From UBA927 sp964361785 (GTDB lineage Bacteria; Patescibacteriota; Microgenomatia; UBA10105; UBA927), in contig CAYIBX010000035.1 in the NCBI GenBank assembly GCA_964361785.1, positions 1 to 8,384 on the forward strand: DNA of 8,384 nt, read 5' to 3'. The notes beneath the pieces are model-generated. The model made no database searches, was not told the DNA's origin, and saw only the letters and a program-made list of their open reading frames with translations. The first letter of the stretch is position 1; each line of letters starts with the position of its first letter. A program made the translations under genes and the position numbers. Positions 5,101 through 8,384 of this stretch are shown here, in pieces.

Positions 5101-7895
5101 GTGATAGTATCTGAAAGCGTTTCTTTTTGTATACGTGTCACCAACTCTTGAGAGAATGACTTGTACGCATAAGGCAGAGTCAACGCAATACGTTCATCTA
5201 TTCTACACCCTTTTTCTTTTCGAAGAAGCTGAATGTCTCGCACCAATTCACGCATGCTACCGATACTTTTCAGCTCCTCTGTCAACTGCGTGTCAAACGA
5301 AACGTCCAAGCCCTCCCCCTTTTCATACGACACGCGTACTACATTAACTTCATCCCGAAGCACTTCTATAAAAGGCTCTGATAATTCCTTTCCGTACGTT
5401 ATAGAAACCGATGCTAACGGCTGGCGAAGCTTTATTTGGAGAGACTTTCGTATTGCGTGGCAACGTTCGACAAGGACGCGAACTGTATGCATGTTCTCAA
5501 GAAGCATTGCGTCTACTAAACCTACATCTCGATCCGGCCATAGAGAAAGATGTACTGAATCTACATTGGTATATAAATTCTGATACACACGTTCTGTGAT
5601 AAATGGCGTGAGGGGAGCTAAGAGTCTGGTAAATACAGAAAGTACCCACCCTAAAACTTGCTGAGAAGCGCTTTCTGTCTCTATACGGTTTCGACTCGTT
5701 CGCAAATACCATGTAGAAAGATCATCGAGAAACTCTGTAAGTATTCGACACACTAAAACGGTGTCATACCCGTCCATAGCCTCTGATGTCATTGTGATCG
5801 TTTGACCAAGTCTTATAAGTATCCACTGATCCATGATATGCGTTGGAGTAGGCTTTGTTTTTGGCGGTTCATTTTTGCAATATAATTTATAAAAGCTAAA
5901 TACGTTCCAGTAAATGGACACTACTTTCTGATATATCTCTTTCACTCCATCTTCGGAGAAGTTTATATTTTCAGCTCTCATCACCACTGATCCCATCAGA
6001 TAAAACCGCAGCGCATCGACACCGTACTTTTCTATAAAAATGGTCGGGTCGGGATAATTCTTCTTCGATTTGCTCATTTTCGTACCGTCGGTAGCGAGAA
6101 TAGTCCCTGTCGTCACGGCATTTTCAAACGTGTGCTTGCCAAAAAGAACGACAGACATAACGTGCAATGTATAAAACCACGCACGCGTTTGGGCTATATA
6201 TTCAGTAATATACTGCGCAGGATGAGTAGTAGAAAATAATTGGGTATTCGTTTTCGGATACCCCAATGAGGCAAATGGCATGCTCCCGCTTTCTACCCAA
6301 CAATCAAAAACTTCCGGAATTCGTTTACCTTTTATCGATTTTATATCATCCACCCAAATTTCTATATCGTCGACGAACTCGCGGTGAATATCAGTCAGTT
6401 TATCAACCTGACTGGGATCTACAGCCCACTGTTTCAATTCTTCTACAGATCCAATGATTCTCATTTGATGATTTGTAGATTTATCATTTATAGATTTCCA
6501 TATAGGCATCGGTGTCCCCCAATAACGAGACCGAGAAATATTCCAGTCTGGTGCATCCTCTAATCCTTTCCCAAATCGACCAGTCTTTAAATGTGAAGGA
6601 TACCAATTGATGTGCGCGTTTGCGGCTATAAGCTCTGGCTTTATTTTCTGGATATTGATAAACCAAGCAGGAACTGGTGCATGATAGAGCCTCGTCTCGC
6701 ATCGGTAGCAAACGGGCACATTGTGCACGCGTTCTTCGTTATGATAAATAAGCCCTCGTTTTTCTAAATCTTTGTTGACCAAAGGATTTACCTTTAGTAT
6801 AAACATTCCAGTCCAAGGTGTAACCTCTTTCTTTAATTTTCCTTCTGAATCTACGTGCTCTACTAGCTGCACATGGTGCTTGAGCATTACGCGGTAATCG
6901 TCCTCACCATACACTGCCAAAGTGACGATACCCGTTCCTTCAGCTTCTGTAACGTACTCGTCTGCTATTATGATTCCCGCGCGTTCTCCTTTTTTTCGAG
7001 GATAAAAGTCATAGTGCAGTTCAAACGTAAATTTTTCGAGGTCTTTGCCTTTATACGTTTCAACGATTACGAATGGCTCGTCTTTAAGCATCGTTACCGT
7101 ATTTTTAGCAAGTATAAAATAATCATCTGCTTGTTTCACTTTTATATAGTCGTGTTCTGGGTGTACCGCTAGAGCGGGAGTAGCCAATTTATTCCACGGT
7201 GTCGTAGACCACGCCAAAAGGTAGGTATCTTTCAACCCAATTACTTTATATTTGTATATGGTGCTTGGACCTGATAATTCTTTATAAGAATTATCCATCG
7301 CGATTTCAAAGTTTGAGAGTGGAGTAGCACAGCGAGGGCAATACAAAATTACTTTTCTCCCTTCATAGATCAGACCTTTTTCATAAAGCGTTTTAAACGC
7401 CCACCAAATAGATTCCATGTATGGTTTATCCATGGTTTTATAGGAATTTTTAAAGTCTACCCATCGGCCTAGTCTTCGTATTACTTTTTCCCACTCTTTA
7501 TCAAATCGAAGGATTGCAGATCTGCATGCAGCATTAAACTTATCAATACCCATCGCTTCGATCCCTTGTTTTCCACCCTTTAAATCCAACTCTTTCTCTA
7601 TCATGTTCTCGATTGGAATCCCATGACAATCCCACCCCCACGTGCGATCGACTCGATACCCACGCATCGTAAAATACCGTGGAACGACATCTTTAGCAGT
7701 TGAAGCCAAAAGGTGGCCATAATGCGGAAGGCCTGTGGCAAATGGTGGACCATCGTAAAACACGTAGCGTTTATGTTCTGGACGCTCAGACACAGATCGC
7801 TCAAATGCTTTTGTCTCATCCCAAAAAGCAAGAACGTCATGCTCGCCCTTGGCTACATCATATTTCTCTTGAAAATTTTTAATTTTTAAATCCAT
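5052..7895 (-). CDS. ileS: Isoleucyl-tRNA synthetase, type 2
   Basis: This enzyme charges tRNA-Ile with isoleucine in the cytoplasm. The 947 residues contain the class I signatures HYGH (58-61, in PPFATGLPHYGH) and KMSKS (606-610). They also contain WGWDCHGIPIE (86-96), YIAQTRAWFYTLH (566-578) and two Cys pairs, CPRC (186-189) and CYRC (396-399), that may bind zinc. The HIGH context GLPHYGH, the EYIAQTR segment and the overall layout indicate the eukaryote-like type 2 enzyme, related to mupirocin-tolerant forms. The CP1 editing domain (about 200-400) has unusual residues: STTPWNKLAT (230-239) where TTPWTLPxN is expected, and GTGIVTLAVYGEDD (320-333) where GTGIVHxAP is expected. The C-terminal anticodon domain is a little shorter than usual. 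The ATG at 7895 was preferred over a TTG at 7913, which abuts the terminator U-run. A T-box leader precedes it. Confidence 0.96.
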   Translation of the reverse strand: MDLKIKNFQEKYDVAKGEHDVLAFWDETKAFERSVSERPEHKRYVFYDGPPFATGLPHYGHLLASTAKDVVPRYFTMRGYRVDRTWGWDCHGIPIENMIEKELDLKGGKQGIEAMGIDKFNAACRSAILRFDKEWEKVIRRLGRWVDFKNSYKTMDKPYMESIWWAFKTLYEKGLIYEGRKVILYCPRCATPLSNFEIAMDNSYKELSGPSTIYKYKVIGLKDTYLLAWSTTPWNKLATPALAVHPEHDYIKVKQADDYFILAKNTVTMLKDEPFVIVETYKGKDLEKFTFELHYDFYPRKKGERAGIIIADEYVTEAEGTGIVTLAVYGEDDYRVMLKHHVQLVEHVDSEGKLKKEVTPWTGMFILKVNPLVNKDLEKRGLIYHNEERVHNVPVCYRCETRLYHAPVPAWFINIQKIKPELIAANAHINWYPSHLKTGRFGKGLEDAPDWNISRSRYWGTPMPIWKSINDKSTNHQMRIIGSVEELKQWAVDPSQVDKLTDIHREFVDDIEIWVDDIKSIKGKRIPEVFDCWVESGSMPFASLGYPKTNTQLFSTTHPAQYITEYIAQTRAWFYTLHVMSVVLFGKHTFENAVTTGTILATDGTKMSKSKKNYPDPTIFIEKYGVDALRFYLMGSVVMRAENINFSEDGVKEIYQKVVSIYWNVFSFYKLYCKNEPPKTKPTPTHIMDQWILIRLGQTITMTSEAMDGYDTVLVCRILTEFLDDLSTWYLRTSRNRIETESASQQVLGWVLSVFTRLLAPLTPFITERVYQNLYTNVDSVHLSLWPDRDVGLVDAMLLENMHTVRVLVERCHAIRKSLQIKLRQPLASVSITYGKELSEPFIEVLRDEVNVVRVSYEKGEGLDVSFDTQLTEELKSIGSMRELVRDIQLLRKEKGCRIDERIALTLPYAYKSFSQELVTRIQKETLSDTITWATQLFIASHNENPT

Positions 7896-7911
7896 ACAAT
7901 TAGTATGCCAC

Positions 7912-7964
7912 AAAAAAAAGGTACCGTTTTTATAAGGACCCGCGACTTGGTCGCAGGTGGTACC
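7912..7964 (-). terminator. T-box-controlled intrinsic terminator before ileS
   Basis: On the minus strand GGTACC at 7959-7964 can pair with GGTACC at 7920-7925, which is followed at once by eight U residues (7912-7919). The pairing can extend as AAGG...TACC with GGTACCTT if TGG is looped out. The 9-bp A2 hairpin would remain inside the loop. The 5' arm is the tRNA-binding bulge itself, so terminator and tRNA-bound antiterminator exclude each other. The U-run ends 16 bases before the ileS ATG. Confidence 0.65.
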
Positions 7965-8069
7965 ACCTTATTTACTTCTCAATTAGCTATTACGGGCTCA
8001 CCCGGAGAAGTCTACTAAATTTTCTTTTCTCAGCTTGTCTAGTGATAGCTAGACTAATAACGCTTTTCT
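7912..8069 (-). ncRNA. Isoleucine T-box riboswitch in the ileS leader
   Basis: Read on the minus strand, the antiterminator is complete. Helix A1 is ATAAGG (7966-7971) with CCTTAT (7932-7937). The 7-base bulge TGGTACC (7959-7965) is the canonical UGGNACC that pairs with a tRNA ACCA end. Helix A2 is ACCTGCGAC (7950-7958) with GTCGCGGGT (7938-7946), 9 bp including one G-U pair, with loop CAA. Upstream, GTCTAG (8049-8054) pairs with CTAGAC (8037-8042); its loop CTATCA holds ATC (8044-8046), an isoleucine codon followed by a purine, as expected for a specifier. Between them ACTTCTC (8005-8011) pairs with GAGAAGT (7974-7980), enclosing a CGGG/CCCG hairpin. Uncharged tRNA-Ile would stabilise the antiterminator and allow ileS transcription. 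The T-box core is nearly certain; assignment of the small hairpin as a very short Stem I is a good but unproven reading. Confidence 0.9.
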
Positions 8070-8075
8070 ACCTAA

Positions 8076-8104
8076 AGTATACAAAATATCAATACAAATC
8101 ACAA
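8076..8104 (-). promoter_or_regulatory. Promoter of ileS
   Basis: On the minus strand TTGTGA (8099-8104, four of six at -35) lies 17 bp before TATACT (8076-8081, five of six at -10). Initiation near 8069 gives a 174-base leader that includes the whole T-box. No second promoter is evident between it and rodA. Confidence 0.65.
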
Positions 8105-8108
8105 TATT

Positions 8109-8117
8109 TGATATAAT
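8109..8117 (+). promoter_or_regulatory. Extended -10 promoter of the small hypothetical gene
   Basis: TGATATAAT (8109-8117) is a perfect extended -10 element, which can work without a -35 box; none is evident at the right distance. Transcription would begin around 8124-8126, past the ATG at 8121 and at or just before the ATG at 8127. It lies 4 bp from the ileS -35 box, facing the other way. Confidence 0.6.
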
Positions 8118-8126
8118 CTCATGCCT

Positions 8127-8366
8127 ATGGGAATAAAAAAAGAAACCATCTTAATAAATTGGGGAGATGGAAAAAAAGTCAAAATCAAAAAACCCAACCT
8201 CGAAGTAATACCTGGGGTTAGTGTTATCTGTCCAATGCCCTGTCATCCTGTGGGAGACACCGGTGATCAATGGCTAGAAAAAGAGAAAAAATCTCACAAA
8301 AAAAACAATAATGCCAAAATAGTCTTTTTAAATCAAGAACCCCGCGGCAGAGCCAGCGGGGTATGA
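8127..8366 (+). CDS. Small basic hypothetical protein ending in a repeat
   Basis: I do not recognise this 79-residue protein. It is hydrophilic and lysine-rich, with no membrane segment or signal peptide. A strand-like start (KETILINWGDGKKVKIKK) is followed by one uncharged stretch with two cysteines (VICPMPCHPVGDTGDQW) and a KEKKSHKKNNN tail. The last residues, PRGRASGV, are encoded by the GC-rich hairpin element at 8340-8361, and the stop follows directly, so the original C-terminus may have been replaced when the element arrived. The ATG at 8127 fits a leaderless mRNA from the extended -10; an ATG at 8121 in the same frame is only three bases from the -10 box and would lie before the predicted transcript start. 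Coding status is supported mainly by the promoter position and the open frame. Confidence 0.5.
   Translation: MGIKKETILINWGDGKKVKIKKPNLEVIPGVSVICPMPCHPVGDTGDQWLEKEKKSHKKNNNAKIVFLNQEPRGRASGV
8340..8361 (+). repeat. Short GC-rich hairpin, copy 2 of a dispersed element
   Basis: CCCCGC (8340-8345) pairs with GCGGGG (8356-8361), and inside it GGC (8346-8348) pairs with GCC (8352-8354) around an AGA loop, leaving one bulged A (8355). The core CGCGGCAGAGCC is identical to copy 1 at 28-39. It forms the end of the small hypothetical gene. There is no U-run after it, so a repeat unit is more likely than a classical terminator. Confidence 0.65.
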
Positions 8367-8384
8367 GTTGAAGCATGACTTTGG

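Noticed and set aside
7896..7913. TTG start extending ileS by 6 residues
   Set aside because: It overlaps the last base of the terminator U-run; the ATG at 7895 begins with the typical MDLKIKNFQEKYD-type N-terminus.
7938..7958. GC-rich hairpin upstream of ileS as a third copy of the dispersed repeat
   Set aside because: Its sequence differs from the CGCGGCAGAGCC core and it fits exactly as helix A2 of the T-box antiterminator.
1..8384. CRISPR array, insertion sequence, phage or defence genes, parS site
   Set aside because: I saw no regularly spaced repeats, no transposase or integrase motifs, and no 16-base parS-like palindrome; the window is mainly housekeeping.

Overview
The window looks like chromosomal DNA from an AT-rich, compact bacterial genome, most likely a member of the Candidate Phyla Radiation (Patescibacteria, Parcubacteria-like). 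This placement is inferred from gene content and style: a type-2 (eukaryote-like) isoleucyl-tRNA synthetase, a TRM11-type methyltransferase wedged between the L21 and L27 genes, a small signal peptidase I, genes that touch or overlap, no CCA encoded in the tRNA, and hardly any recognisable Shine-Dalgarno sequence. TGA ends rodA and rplU, so the code is standard rather than the UGA-glycine code of Gracilibacteria/Absconditabacteria.

Layout. Positions 1-215 are non-coding, with a short GC-rich hairpin (27-43) and a perfect 23-base palindrome (122-144). A stand-alone winged-helix protein follows (216-620, +). tRNA-Val(GAC) (674-745, -) and signal peptidase I (lepB, 819-1385, +) are then transcribed divergently from overlapping promoters. 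From 1395 to 7895 everything is on the minus strand, read in the order ileS, rodA, rplU, TRM11-like methyltransferase, rpmA, parB. These genes are joined by a 49-base overlap (ileS/rodA), an ATGA overlap (rplU/methyltransferase) and a TAATG overlap (rpmA/parB). A good internal promoter lies just before rplU. The ileS transcript starts near 8069 and has a 174-base leader that I read as an isoleucine T-box riboswitch with a terminator. A small basic hypothetical gene (8127-8366, +) diverges from it and ends inside a second copy of the GC-rich hairpin.

How it works together. The minus-strand cluster combines translation (IleRS, L21, L27, a probable tRNA methyltransferase) with cell growth (RodA peptidoglycan polymerase, ParB chromosome partition). 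The T-box would let uncharged tRNA-Ile switch on ileS and, through the overlap, rodA. The rplU promoter lets the ribosomal-protein segment run on its own. The strongest finding is the T-box: antiterminator helices, the seven-base UGGUACC bulge and an AUC-containing hairpin loop can all be placed. It appears to have a very short Stem I, and its terminator seems to reuse the tRNA-acceptor-binding bulge. Secondary points are substitutions in the IleRS editing site, promoters placed so that several mRNAs should be leaderless, and the hairpin repeat that supplies the end of an ORF.
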